A stretch of DNA of 64,000 bases, from the NCBI GenBank assembly GCA_963775125.1, contig CAVZHQ010000007.1, positions 806,001 to 870,000 of the forward strand, in the 5' to 3' direction. Shown piece after piece: positions 52,570 through 61,336 of the stretch. This DNA is from JAHECQ01 sp963775125. GTDB lineage: Bacteria > Actinomycetota > Acidimicrobiia > Acidimicrobiales > SZUA-35. The notes under the pieces are model-generated. The model saw only the letters and a program-made list of their open reading frames with translations. It made no database searches and was not told the DNA's origin. The translations under genes were made by a program, and so were the position numbers. The stretch's first letter is position 1. Each line of letters opens with the position of its first letter.

Positions 52570-53762
52570 GCAGCGATCCTCCTACTCGATGCTCCGCCGA
52601 CGGGGAGCAGGACGGTGACCGTGGCCAAGAAGGTAGTTACTACCACGGCGATGATGGCTGGGCGGTAGCCGGATCGGTCGATCAGGAACCCGGCGACGGC
52701 CGGCCCGGCGAGCGCGCCCACTCCGAGCCCGGTGTAGAAGACGCCGATGACGCCGCCGAGGTCCCGAACGCCGAACCATTCCGTGAGTACGAGCGGGGTG
52801 GCAGTGACCCATGCGGCCCAACCAACGCCGTGGAGCACGGCGCTGACGACCAGGAGACCGTACGCCGAGCCGGCAACCAGCCAGGTGACCAGGCCGAGGA
52901 ACATGAGCACGTAGCCGAGCTGGTACTGGCCCATGGTTCCGAATCGGTCGGTGCCGAAGAGGTTGGGCCGCCAACTGACGAGCAGGCGGGCTGCAACACT
53001 CGAGCCGCCGACGAGACCGATGAGTGCAGCGGCCGCCGGTCGGCTGATGTCATGATCGACGGCGTAGTCGTTGTAGAACGCCAATGGGGTGTAGAAGCCG
53101 GGGCCGACGAGCACGACCGACAGGAACAGCCTCTGGAACCGCGGATTGCGGACGATGGGTCCGAGCGGAGACGGCGCTGCACCGGTCTGGCGATCGGGTC
53201 CGGCGACGACGATGACGACCGAGATGATCAGCGCGCCGAGCATGCCCAGGACGACGAATGTGCTGCGCCAACCGAACCGGTCTTCGAGCGCTTCGCTGAT
53301 GTTGGGCATGGCCGAGGTCCCGGCTCCGACGCCCATGAGCACGATGGCGAGGGCCGAGGCTCGGCGTTTGTCGAAACGGCGCCCGACAGCTCCGAGCAGG
53401 GGCGGGTAACAGCAACCGACGGCGGGGCCGACCATGAAGACGTAGGGAAGGTAGAGCTGCCAGAGCGAGGTCGCTCGCGAGGAGAGGAACAGTCCGACCG
53501 GCAGGAGGAAGCCGGCTGCGAGCAGTACGGGGCGGACGCCGTAGCGGTCACCCAGGCGTCCGCCAAGAGCACCGGCCGAGTAGTAGGTGAACACCGCCAA
53601 CGAGAAGAGGGCGGCCACTGGTCCTGTCGAGGAGTCCAGCGATTCGGCGATCGATTTCTGGAATACGCCGAACGAGAACAAGGTGCCGAAGGTGATGAAG
53701 TTGGCTGCCGCCGAGGCCCATGCGAGCAGCCAAGCATTCCGCGTCTCGGTGATTTCCGGCAC
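52566..53762 (-). CDS. MFS transporter, monocarboxylate/oxalate-formate antiporter-like
   Basis: About 398 residues with 12 hydrophobic segments. The first is NAWLLAWASAAANFITFGTLFSFGVFQKSI, the loop 2-3 is GRLGDRYGVRPVLLAAG, and helix 5 is ASALAIVLMGVGAGTSAMPN. These fit the group of monocarboxylate porters. The start is GTG 53762 (VPEITETRNAW); an ATG at 53819 would overlap the first codon of the divergent amidohydrolase gene. It is first in the operon with the IlvD-family dehydratase and probably imports its substrate. Confidence 0.85.
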   Translation of the reverse strand: MPEITETRNAWLLAWASAAANFITFGTLFSFGVFQKSIAESLDSSTGPVAALFSLAVFTYYSAGALGGRLGDRYGVRPVLLAAGFLLPVGLFLSSRATSLWQLYLPYVFMVGPAVGCCYPPLLGAVGRRFDKRRASALAIVLMGVGAGTSAMPNISEALEDRFGWRSTFVVLGMLGALIISVVIVVAGPDRQTGAAPSPLGPIVRNPRFQRLFLSVVLVGPGFYTPLAFYNDYAVDHDISRPAAAALIGLVGGSSVAARLLVSWRPNLFGTDRFGTMGQYQLGYVLMFLGLVTWLVAGSAYGLLVVSAVLHGVGWAAWVTATPLVLTEWFGVRDLGGVIGVFYTGLGVGALAGPAVAGFLIDRSGYRPAIIAVVVTTFLATVTVLLPVGGASSRRIAA

Positions 53763-53817
53763 CGGGCCACCGTAACCAGGTTTGAGGGACCTTGGCGGTG
53801 AGCGGTACGTTCGTGCC

Positions 53818-54978
53818 ATGCCCTACGCAGAAGGTCGCCCGTTCTTCGATGCCGACAGTCACCTCATGGAGCTTCCCGACTGGCTCGTCAACCACGCCGA
53901 CCCCGGCATGCGAGACCGCATCCCGCCGCTCTCGGTGAGCTCCGGCGGCCCTACCTCGGAATGGGTGATGGAGAACGCACCAGCAGGCGCGCATCCACCG
54001 GAACGGGTGGCCGAGCTACTGCAGAATGTCATCGGAGGACCCAAGAACTACGAGGCCCTGGGAGCATTCAACTTCGACGAGCGAGTTCTGGCGCTCGACG
54101 ATCTCGGGTTCAGCGCCCAGTGGGTGTTCTCGACCTTCTCGCCGGGCCAGGTGTTCTGGGTGTCCGATCTCGACGTCCGCTATGCCGCGTGCCGCGCGCA
54201 CAACCGGGCGATCGCCGAGTTCTGTGGTGGCGACCCTCGCTTGCTGCCCGTGGCGCTGCTCTCGTTGGCTGATCCGCAACGGGCGGCGGTCGAGCTCGAT
54301 GCCGCGCTCGAGCTCGGCGCCAAAGGTGTGTGGATCCCTGCGGAACCCTGTGGTGGTCGCTCGCCCGGGCACAACGACCTCGATCCCATCTGGGCCCGCC
54401 TGGCCGATGCCGGGATTCCATTCCTGCTGCACGTCGGCGGTCAGCCCATTCAGATCCGCGCCGAGTACATGAACACCGGTCGGCCCGCTCCCATGGACTG
54501 GCTCGGCGGCGCCGAGAACGTGCGGTCGAAGGACCTCACGGTGCTGCATCAGTCGAGCGAAGAGTTCCTGTCGGTGATGGTGCTCGATGGCGTCCTCGAG
54601 CGGCACCGCAACCTGCGGGGCGCAGCCGTCGAGCTGGGCGCCACCTGGGTGCCGGGCATGTTGAGAAGGCTCGACCATGCAGCCGAGATCTGGTCGCGGT
54701 CCGAACCCGAGCTCAAGGCGTTCACCCGCCGGCCGTCCGAGCAGATGCGCGAGCAGCTCGGCTTCACCCCGTATCCCTTCGAAGACGTTGGCGCGCTCAT
54801 CGAGGACTCGTCGGCCGACCTCTACCTGTTCTCCTCCGACTACCCCCACATCGAAGGCGGGCGCAACCCGATCGGTCGGTTCGAGACGAGCCTGGGCGAT
54901 CTGCCGGAGTCCGCCCGCGCTTCGTTCTACACCCACAACTTCCTCAAGCTCCTGCCCGAGGCCACCGCCCTCGCGTAG
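53818..54978 (+). CDS. Amidohydrolase-2 family protein
   Basis: A 386-residue protein of the same broad family as the genes at 48658 and 63516. It has FFDADSHLMELPDW (metal-binding DxDSH), KGVWIPAEPCGGRSPGHNDLDPIWARLADAGIPFLLHVGG and SSADLYLFSSDYPHIEGGRNPIGRFE with the catalytic Asp. The C-terminal part is close to that of the truncated protein at the window's right end (MFSSDYPHVEGGRRPIERFE), so these are paralogues. Reaction unknown. It ends 15 bp before a nested 30-bp-unit palindrome that separates it from a convergent amidohydrolase gene. Confidence 0.9.
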   Translation: MPYAEGRPFFDADSHLMELPDWLVNHADPGMRDRIPPLSVSSGGPTSEWVMENAPAGAHPPERVAELLQNVIGGPKNYEALGAFNFDERVLALDDLGFSAQWVFSTFSPGQVFWVSDLDVRYAACRAHNRAIAEFCGGDPRLLPVALLSLADPQRAAVELDAALELGAKGVWIPAEPCGGRSPGHNDLDPIWARLADAGIPFLLHVGGQPIQIRAEYMNTGRPAPMDWLGGAENVRSKDLTVLHQSSEEFLSVMVLDGVLERHRNLRGAAVELGATWVPGMLRRLDHAAEIWSRSEPELKAFTRRPSEQMREQLGFTPYPFEDVGALIEDSSADLYLFSSDYPHIEGGRNPIGRFETSLGDLPESARASFYTHNFLKLLPEATALA

Positions 54979-54993
54979 CGGGAGAGCAATAAG

Positions 54994-55121
54994 CGATCCT
55001 GTCGAACCTCCGGCTCCAGGCGTCGATCCTGTCGAACCTCCGGCTCCAGGCGTCGGTTTCCGACGCTTCCAGCCGGAGGTTCGTCGGTGGTGACGCTTCC
55101 AGCCGGAGGTTCGTCGGTGGC
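54994..55121. repeat. 30-bp-unit nested inverted repeat (A-A-A'-A')
   Basis: Two identical 30-base units (54994-55023, 55024-55053) are followed by two units that are their approximate inverse (55062-55091 and 55092-55121, identical in 29 of 30). The left arms hold CGAACCTCCGGCTCCAGGCG, the right arms CGCTTCCAGCCGGAGGTTCG. The apex is GCGTCGG-TTT-CCGACGC. It lies between two convergent amidohydrolase genes and could end both transcripts. Confidence 0.9.
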
Positions 55122-55127
55122 GATCGA

Positions 55128-56171
55128 TCAGGCGAGGGTCGGGAGGCGATAGGCCCGCGCTGCGCTGTCATGGAAGAGGTCGCGCTTCTCGTCAGGTGAA
55201 TAGTCGGCGGCGATTCGCTTGAACGCGTTCCACAACACGGTGTAGCCGGTGCCGCGTTTGTCGACGGGGAAGTTCGACTCGAACATGCAGCGTTGCGGTC
55301 CGAACAGCTCGATCACCGAGCGAATGGGATCGGCCCACGGAGCGGCCAACTCCTCTGACGTCGGCGGTTGGGCCTGCTTGTCCCAACGAAAGCCCATCAT
55401 CGGCATGCCGATGCCACCGACCTTGAGGAACGTGTTCTCGCACGCGGCCAGGTCGGCCATCGCCGCGAGCCAGAACGCCAGGATCTCCTCGCGCCGATCC
55501 TTGTACGGGCCGGTGCCGAGGAAGCCGCCAAGGTGATCGATGACGATCGGTGTCTCTGGACAAGCCCGGCAGACGTCGACGAGGGCCGGAAGTTGTGGGT
55601 GGTAGACCATGGCGTCGTAGGTCAGGCCCATGGCACCCACGGTGCGGACCCCCGCCAAGTACTGGGGGTCGTCCATCGCAACGCTGTCGCCCATCGCCAA
55701 CGGTGGGTGCGGGTCTTGCGCGGTGATGTACCGAATGCCGCGGAACCGTCCACGCCCCGCCTCGACGTGAGCGTCGAGCACCTCGGCTACGGCCTCGCCG
55801 AGCGCGAGGTCGGCGCTGCCGACGATGCCGGCGATTTCGGCCTGGCCGGAAGCGGCGCTCTCCTCGGCAAGCGCAGCGACGAATTCGGTCTCCCCGACGG
55901 GACGGAACCGATCAGGGCCGTCCGTCCGGTACTCCGCATGGCATTCGAGAAAGACCGTTCGGACGACGTTGTGGCCCGAAGACGTGTCGGCATGGAGGTC
56001 GGCGAGCGTGTACGGCCAGCCCGTGTGGCCGCTGTCCAGCCACAAGTGGTGGTGTGGATCACAGATCGGAAGTTCGGGCTCGAACGCCGTCTCGGAGACC
56101 TGTGCGATCCACGCGGCATGGTCTTCGGCGGTGCGGTCGGTCGCCGGCTTGTGACGGGCAGGTTCGGTCAT
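55128..56171 (-). CDS. Amidohydrolase (COG3618-like, TIM-barrel hydrolase)
   Basis: A 347-residue protein: PICDPHHHLWLDSGHTGWPYTLADL near the N-terminus (metal-binding HHHLW), RTVFLECHAEYR, VDVCRACPETPIVIDHLGGFLG and the ending FGPQRCMFESNFPVDK with the catalytic region. Relatives include 2-pyrone-4,6-dicarboxylate lactonase and other lactone or amide hydrolases, so it may act on aromatic ring-cleavage products. The ATG 56171 gives the full family N-terminus. It is divergent from an LLM oxidoreductase gene by 41 bp. Confidence 0.9.
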   Translation of the reverse strand: MTEPARHKPATDRTAEDHAAWIAQVSETAFEPELPICDPHHHLWLDSGHTGWPYTLADLHADTSSGHNVVRTVFLECHAEYRTDGPDRFRPVGETEFVAALAEESAASGQAEIAGIVGSADLALGEAVAEVLDAHVEAGRGRFRGIRYITAQDPHPPLAMGDSVAMDDPQYLAGVRTVGAMGLTYDAMVYHPQLPALVDVCRACPETPIVIDHLGGFLGTGPYKDRREEILAFWLAAMADLAACENTFLKVGGIGMPMMGFRWDKQAQPPTSEELAAPWADPIRSVIELFGPQRCMFESNFPVDKRGTGYTVLWNAFKRIAADYSPDEKRDLFHDSAARAYRLPTLA

Positions 56172-56212
56172 GAACAGGATCGTAGTTCGGTCGGTGCGCT
56201 AGCTTTCCACTC

Positions 56213-57095
56213 ATGCAGATCAGTGCAGCAGGGATGTTCGGCAACTCGCCCAAGCGGGACTTCGGCTTCGTCCGAGCCTTCGCACAGACCATGGAGGGAT
56301 TGGGGTTCCACGCGCTGTCGGTTCCCGAGCACGTCGTGTTCTTCGCTTCCTACGAATCGAAGTACCCCTACAGCGACGACGGCTCGACGCGGTGGAGCCC
56401 GGACACCGGCATCTACGATCCGCTCTTCGTCGTCCAGGCCGCGGCCGCTGCAACCACGACGCTGCGTTTCGTGACCGGAGTGCTGATCCTGCCCGAGCGC
56501 CCGGCGTTGCTCACTGCGAAGGAAGTGCTGAGCCTCGATCACGCCACCGGCGGCCGCTTCGAGCTGGGGGTCGGCTCGGGCTGGTCATGGGAGGAGTACG
56601 CCGCCCTCGGTGTCCCCTTCGAGCAGCGGGGCAAGCGCATGGACGAGTACATCGAGGCCATCCGCGTTGCGTGGACCCAAGATCGCGCCACGTATCACGG
56701 CGAGTTCGTCAACTTCGATGAAGTGGTGCTCAACCCGAAGCCGCTCACGCCAGGCGGGCCCCCGATCATCATCGGTGGTGACTCGGTTGCGGCCATGCGG
56801 CGGGCGGCACGCCTGGGCGATGGCTGGTACGGCTGGTGGGCCCAGTCCGACATCGAAGCGCATCTCGACCGTCTGCACGCCGCCATGGCCGACGCCGGCC
56901 GCTCGGTGACCGATCCGGATTTCAGCTTCAAGCTCGGCGTGCCCGCTCTCGACCGAGAACCCCGACGAGATTGCGGCCCTGGCCGAGCGGGCACGAGGAC
57001 TCGGTGTCGACGAGCTGATCCTGGCTGGACCGGGCCCGACGAAGACGTTCGAGTCGGTGCTCACCTCCTATGCCGACGCCTGCGGTCTGCGCTGA
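56213..57095 (+). pseudogene. LLM-class F420-dependent oxidoreductase, one frameshift
   Basis: From ATG 56213: MQISAAGMFGNSPKRDFGFVRAFAQTMEGLGFHALSVPEHVVFF, ATTTLRFVTGVLILPERPALLTAKEVLSLDHATGGRFELGVGSGWSWEEYAALGVPFEQRGKRMDEYIEAIR and the second block PIIIGGDSVAAMRRAARLGDGWYGW. At about 56940-56950 the frame changes and goes on as LSTENPDEIAALAERARGLGVDELILAGPGPTK to the stop at 57093. The length equals a 293-residue protein plus one base, the family norm. If the break is real, it removes the last 50 residues and probably function. The lprG start lies 53 bp downstream. Confidence 0.82.
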
Positions 57096-57147
57096 CCGCT
57101 TGACGGGCAATCGGCCCACCAGCGTCGGCCGGGCTACCTTGGGCCCG

Positions 57148-57876
57148 GTGACGCATCGACGAACGACTCCGGAACGGTGGCTGGTGGGCGTGTTCCTTGC
57201 GCTCGGCTGGCCACTCCTGGCCGGCTGCTCCGGCAGCGACGACACGGCTGCGCCCCTCGAGATCGACGCGGTGCTGGCGACCGCCGCCGACGCCATGTCC
57301 AACGTCGAGACGGTGGCGTTCCGGATCGAACGCAGCGGTGCAGAGGTCTTCCTCGACGACGGCGGGTCCTTGGCCTTCAACGAAGCGAAGGGACGGTTCT
57401 CCAAGGCGGCCGCAGCTGCTGACGCCGTCCTGCAGGTGAGCGCTCTCGGGATCGACACCCAGGTGGGCGCGGTATCGATCGATGGGGAGCTGTGGCTGTC
57501 GAACCCGCTGACCGGGCAGTGGGAAGCGGCGCCCGAGAGCGTCACCTTCGACCCGGTCGATCTGTTCGACCCCGAGACCGGCTGGACGCCTCTGCTTCGC
57601 GACGACCTCACCGAGGCCCAGTTGGTCGACGACGCCGGTTCGGGGCGCTGGCATGTGAGCGGACGGGCCGATGGAGACCGAGTGGCCGTGATCACCGGGG
57701 GCCTGGTCGACGAGGATGTTCCGATCGAGCTGTGGATCGACCGTGAGACCGGCCAGGTGCTGGAGGCGACGTTCGACAGCACAACCGAGGGCGACACCAG
57801 CAGTTGGCGGATGGAGCTGTCGGACTACGGGGCCGAGGTCACGATCACGCCCCCCGATCTCGGCGACGAAAACTGA
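57148..57876 (+). CDS. LprG/LppX-family lipoprotein
   Basis: A 242-residue lipoprotein. From GTG 57148 the signal peptide runs to the lipobox LLAGC with Cys27. The mature part matches the LppX_LprAFG family: AVLATAADAMSNVETVAFRIERSG, a half-barrel with SALGIDTQVGAVSIDGELWLSNPLTGQWEAAPESV, and LWIDRETGQVLEATF. In mycobacteria LprG binds triacylglycerides and phospho-glycolipids and carries them across the periplasm. The stop overlaps the start of a P55-like MFS gene, the same two-gene order as Rv1411c-Rv1410c, which supports the assignment. Confidence 0.88.
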   Translation: MTHRRTTPERWLVGVFLALGWPLLAGCSGSDDTAAPLEIDAVLATAADAMSNVETVAFRIERSGAEVFLDDGGSLAFNEAKGRFSKAAAAADAVLQVSALGIDTQVGAVSIDGELWLSNPLTGQWEAAPESVTFDPVDLFDPETGWTPLLRDDLTEAQLVDDAGSGRWHVSGRADGDRVAVITGGLVDEDVPIELWIDRETGQVLEATFDSTTEGDTSSWRMELSDYGAEVTITPPDLGDEN

Positions 57877-59381
57877 ACACCCCGACCGACACGCCGCGGC
57901 ACTCGCCGGCCCAGGTGCTGTCCGTCGTCGGCTTCGGCGCCTTCGTGGCCGCCGACGACCTCACCGTGGTCGCCACGATGCTGCGGCCCATCATCGGCGA
58001 CCTCGGCATCGTGCTGCCTGATGGCCTCGATGACGCCGCTTGGATCGTGAACGCCTACCTCATCGCCTTCGTGGCCGTGATGCCTGTGGCGGGAAAGTTG
58101 AGCGATGCGTGGGGTCGGCGGGCGGTGTTCATGGGCGCGCTCGGGCTGTTCGCAGCCGGGTCGGTGGTGATTGCGGCGGCCACGACGTTCCCCGTGTTCC
58201 TCATTGGTCGGGTGCTGAGCGCCATCGGTGGCGGAGCCCTGATCCCAGTAGGAATGGCAGTCGTGGGGGATGTCTACGCCGAACGCGACCGGGCCCGGGC
58301 CCTCGGGTTGCTCGGCACCATCGAGACGATGGGCTGGGTGTTGGGGCCGATCTATGGGGCATTGCTGGTGCGATTCCTGAGCTGGCGATGGCAGTTCGGG
58401 TTGAACGTGCCGTTGGCGTTGGTGGGCATGGTGGCCGGTTGGAAGGTGCTGGGTGTCGGTGGCCACGTACGGCGTCGGGTGGACTGGAGCGGGGCGGCGG
58501 CGTTGGTGGTGGGGCTCGTCGCCCTCAACATTGCCTTGCTCGGCCGGGCCCAGATCCAGAGTGTGACCGGACTGAGCGAGCTGACGGGTGAGGCCGGCTT
58601 CGGCGGTCCGTGGCTGTACGGAGTTGCAGCCGTGGCGTTCGGGGTGTTCGTGGTGCAGGAGCGACGGTCGAGCGATCCGGTCATCGACGCCGGCTGTTCC
58701 AGGACCGCAACCTGAGTGCGGCTGTGGCGGTGAACTTCTTGGTCGGGGCGGCGCTGGTGATCGCCATGGTGCAGGTGCCGTTGTGGGTGAACGTGGTGGA
58801 GATCGACACCGAGCGCAGTGCGTTGTTGGCGGCGAGAGTGCTGACGGCGATGACGGTGGCCATGGCGGTGGCCTCCTACGGGGGTGGCCGACTGACCGCC
58901 CGATGGTGGTATCGCCCTCCGATCCTGGCCGGGCTGGTGGCTGGTGGAGTGGGCTTCTGGCTGATGGGCACGGTATGGAACGCGTCCACCGGCTATGCGC
59001 TGATGGCGCGCGCACCTGGCGTTGGTTGGGGCAGGTTTGGGCTTGGTGATCGCCCCGACCAGCGCGGCAGTGGTCGATCAGGCGCCGCCGGAGCAGCGAG
59101 GGGCCGCGGCCGGCGTGGTCATGTTGTTCCGGCTCATGGGCCTGTCGGTCGGGTTGTCCGCCCTCACCGCCTGGGGGCTTCGCCGGTTCAACCAACTGCG
59201 GGCCACGGTCGAGCTACCCCCGCTGACCGACCCCGGGTTCCGCGATGCTCTGCTCGCCGGAGAGCGGGAGATCACCACCGCGGCCATCGGTGAGATGTTC
59301 ACCGGCACGGTCGTCGTGATGGCCGTCGCCTTCGCGGTGGCTCTGGTGATGCGACGGCCGCGTCGGGTCGCATCGAACTGA
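57873..59381 (+). pseudogene. P55 (Rv1410c)-like MFS lipid transporter, two frameshifts
   Basis: The N-terminal part VLSVVGFGAFVAADDLTVVATMLRPIIGDL, WIVNAYLIAFVAVMPVAGKLSDAWGRRAVFMGALGLFAAGSV and ALIPVGMAVVGDVYAERDRARALGLLG resembles P55. After about 58690 the frame moves to RLFQDRNLSAAVAVNFLVGAAL and VWNASTGYALM. It then returns at about 59020 to VGAGLGLVIAPTSAAVVDQAPPEQRGAAAGVVMLFRLMGLSVGLSALTAWGLRRFNQ, whose last motif is also in P55. The total span is a multiple of three, so one deletion and one insertion cancel. The first break fits a lost C in GACGCCCGGCTG. The start is CTG 57873 overlapping the lprG TGA, or GTG 57915. It exports or flips lipids with LprG. Confidence 0.85.
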
Positions 59382-59407
59382 ACCTGTCAGCTCAGAGGAG
59401 AACCGGG

Positions 59408-60160
59408 TCAGAAGAAGAACCGGACCGCGACAGCGAGGCCGAAGGTGATGACGACAACGCGCAGGACCTTGGGGTCGAGGCGGGTGGCGATCCGGCCGCC
59501 GACCGTGCCGCCCGCAAGGCTGGTGACGGCCATGACGGCGGCGAGGTCCCACTGGACCTTCCCGCTGAACAGGAAGAACGCGGCGGCCACCAAATTGATG
59601 CACAGCGACAGCGTCGACTTCAGCGAGTTGATGCGGGGTAGTGGGTCGTCGAGGGCCAGACCGAGAACAGCCAGCAGCATGATGCCCAGCCCGGCGCCGA
59701 AGTAGCCGCCGTAGATGGCGGCCGGGAACAGGAATGCCAGGCCGACGACGCCGAGGGTGGCCGCCGGAGACTGACGGCGTCGGGTCAGAACCGCCTTGAG
59801 CCGGTCCTGGAAGCCCAGCAGCAAGCACGCGCCGATGATGAGGAAGGGCACCAGGTTCCTGAACAGCCGCTCGGGCGAGTTGACCAACAGGATCGAACCG
59901 ATCAGGCCACCCGCCGCCGAGACGATGATCAGGCCTTTCAACGTGGCGAAGTAGGTGACCAGGTCCCTTCGCTGGGCGTAGGCCCCGCCGAGATAGCCCG
60001 GGACCAGGGCCACCGTGTTGGTCACGTTGGCACTGACTGCGGGGACCCCCAACGCAACCAAGGCCGGGAACGATACGAGCGTTCCGCCGCCGGCGATGGC
60101 GTTGATGAGGCCGGCGACGAACGCGGCAAGTCCGGCGACGAGCGCATCGGTGACGCTCAT
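59408..60160 (-). CDS. TauE/SafE-family membrane transporter
   Basis: A 250-residue protein with eight hydrophobic segments. The family's repeated half motifs are AGLINAIAGGGTLVSFPALVALGVPAVSANVTNTVALVPGYLGG and LFPAAIYGGYFGAGLGIMLLAVLGLALDDPLPRINSLKSTLSL. It may export sulfite, sulfoacetate or other anions; the substrate is not known. The ATG 60160 overlaps the end of the LLM gene (60157), so the two are coupled. Confidence 0.9.
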   Translation of the reverse strand: MSVTDALVAGLAAFVAGLINAIAGGGTLVSFPALVALGVPAVSANVTNTVALVPGYLGGAYAQRRDLVTYFATLKGLIIVSAAGGLIGSILLVNSPERLFRNLVPFLIIGACLLLGFQDRLKAVLTRRRQSPAATLGVVGLAFLFPAAIYGGYFGAGLGIMLLAVLGLALDDPLPRINSLKSTLSLCINLVAAAFFLFSGKVQWDLAAVMAVTSLAGGTVGGRIATRLDPKVLRVVVITFGLAVAVRFFF

Positions 60161-61191
60161 CGAGCAAACAGGACGTGCTCGATGCGCTGGTGTTGGCCGG
60201 CCATGTCGTCGGGCTCGACGCACCACGTCGGCGGCTTCACACAGACCGATTGCGACCGCTCCATCAGACGCTCGAGTTGTTGTCCGACCTCATCGGCCGT
60301 GCCGCACACCGCGAAGGTCCGGGCCGCTTCGAGGGGCACAAGATCGAGACACTGGTCGAGGGGGAGCGAACGCCGGGCCTCGGCCAGGGTGTCGTTCAGA
60401 TCGCCGAATCCGTGCGCCTCGAAGTACGAACGGTAGGAGGGGATGGAGCCGTAGAAGGCCACGTTGCCGCGGGCCCGCCTGGCCGCAACCGCGGGGTCGT
60501 CGTCGATCGACACGGTGAGCCAGAGCTGCAGGTGCAGGTCCGAAACGGATCGGCCGGCCCGAGCCGCACCCCGCTCCATGGCCGGTAACGCCGTGTCGAA
60601 CATCCAACTGGTCGACCAGATCGGATGACCGATCAGCCCGTCGGCCGACTCGCCGGCGAGCTCGCAGAGCTTCTCCCGCAGGGAGGCGATCCAGATCGGG
60701 ACACGCCGTACCTTTGGCCCGAACGTCGGGACCAAGCCTTCGAATGAGACTTGATAGTGGTCGCCGTCGTAGGAGGGAAGGCTGGGGGTGCCGGCGACGG
60801 CCGCGTCGTTGACGAGCCGGATGATGTCGATGACTTCGCGTAAACGACCGATCGGCGGGCTGAACTCCTCGCCGAAGTACTGCTCGGTCCAGGGTCCGGG
60901 TGCTGTGCCGAGGCCGAGGGTGAATCGGCCTTCGCTCAGCCGATCGAGTTCGAGCGCGGCACAGGCCGTCTCGAAGGGGGATCGCACGAACGCCATGGCG
61001 ATGCCCGCCTCGAGCCCCAGTTCTGTCGTCGCCGCGGCCGAGATGGCCAACGCCGACCATGGTGGACTGTAGACCTGGTTCGCAATTGCGCCCGCGTATC
61101 CTTTGGCCTCCAACGCCTTTGCTGCTTCGGCGATCTGCGCTGCGGTGCCCTTGGGGAGCGGGGCCCAGGCGGAAATTGGGGGCAGGGTCAC
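60157..61191 (-). CDS. LLM-class F420-dependent oxidoreductase (TIGR03617-like)
   Basis: A 344-residue luciferase-like protein. Blocks are EAAKALEAKGYAGAIANQVYSPPWSALAISAAATTELGLEAGIAMAFVRSPFETACAALELDRLSEGRFTLGLGTAPGPWTEQYFGEEFSPPIGRLREVI and PIWIASLREKLCELAGESADGLIGHPIWS. The GTG at 61189-61191 (VTLPPISAWAPLP) is chosen because the family starts there and AAAGG lies seven bases before it. The frame is open for 56 more codons upstream without similarity. It heads a pair with the TauE-like transporter. Confidence 0.88.
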   Translation of the reverse strand: MTLPPISAWAPLPKGTAAQIAEAAKALEAKGYAGAIANQVYSPPWSALAISAAATTELGLEAGIAMAFVRSPFETACAALELDRLSEGRFTLGLGTAPGPWTEQYFGEEFSPPIGRLREVIDIIRLVNDAAVAGTPSLPSYDGDHYQVSFEGLVPTFGPKVRRVPIWIASLREKLCELAGESADGLIGHPIWSTSWMFDTALPAMERGAARAGRSVSDLHLQLWLTVSIDDDPAVAARRARGNVAFYGSIPSYRSYFEAHGFGDLNDTLAEARRSLPLDQCLDLVPLEAARTFAVCGTADEVGQQLERLMERSQSVCVKPPTWCVEPDDMAGQHQRIEHVLFAR

Positions 61192-61336
61192 GGGCGACCT
61201 TTCGATGAGGGTGACGATGGCGTCGTAGTCTCGCCGCTTACAGGCTGTCCCGTCGATACCGAATGGGTGTGATCCGTTGGCGACGGAATCGGGCGACGGC
61301 TGGGGCGACCGCGGCGCCCTCTGCGAGACTGGGCAG

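Noticed and set aside
50857..52668. 603-residue plus-strand frame over the IlvD-family gene
   Set aside because: Low-complexity Gly/Asp/Val-rich translation without motifs; the dehydratase on the other strand has full family motifs.
54994..55121. Two identical 30-bp units taken as a CRISPR start
   Set aside because: The units touch without spacers and are followed by inverted copies; no cas genes are present.
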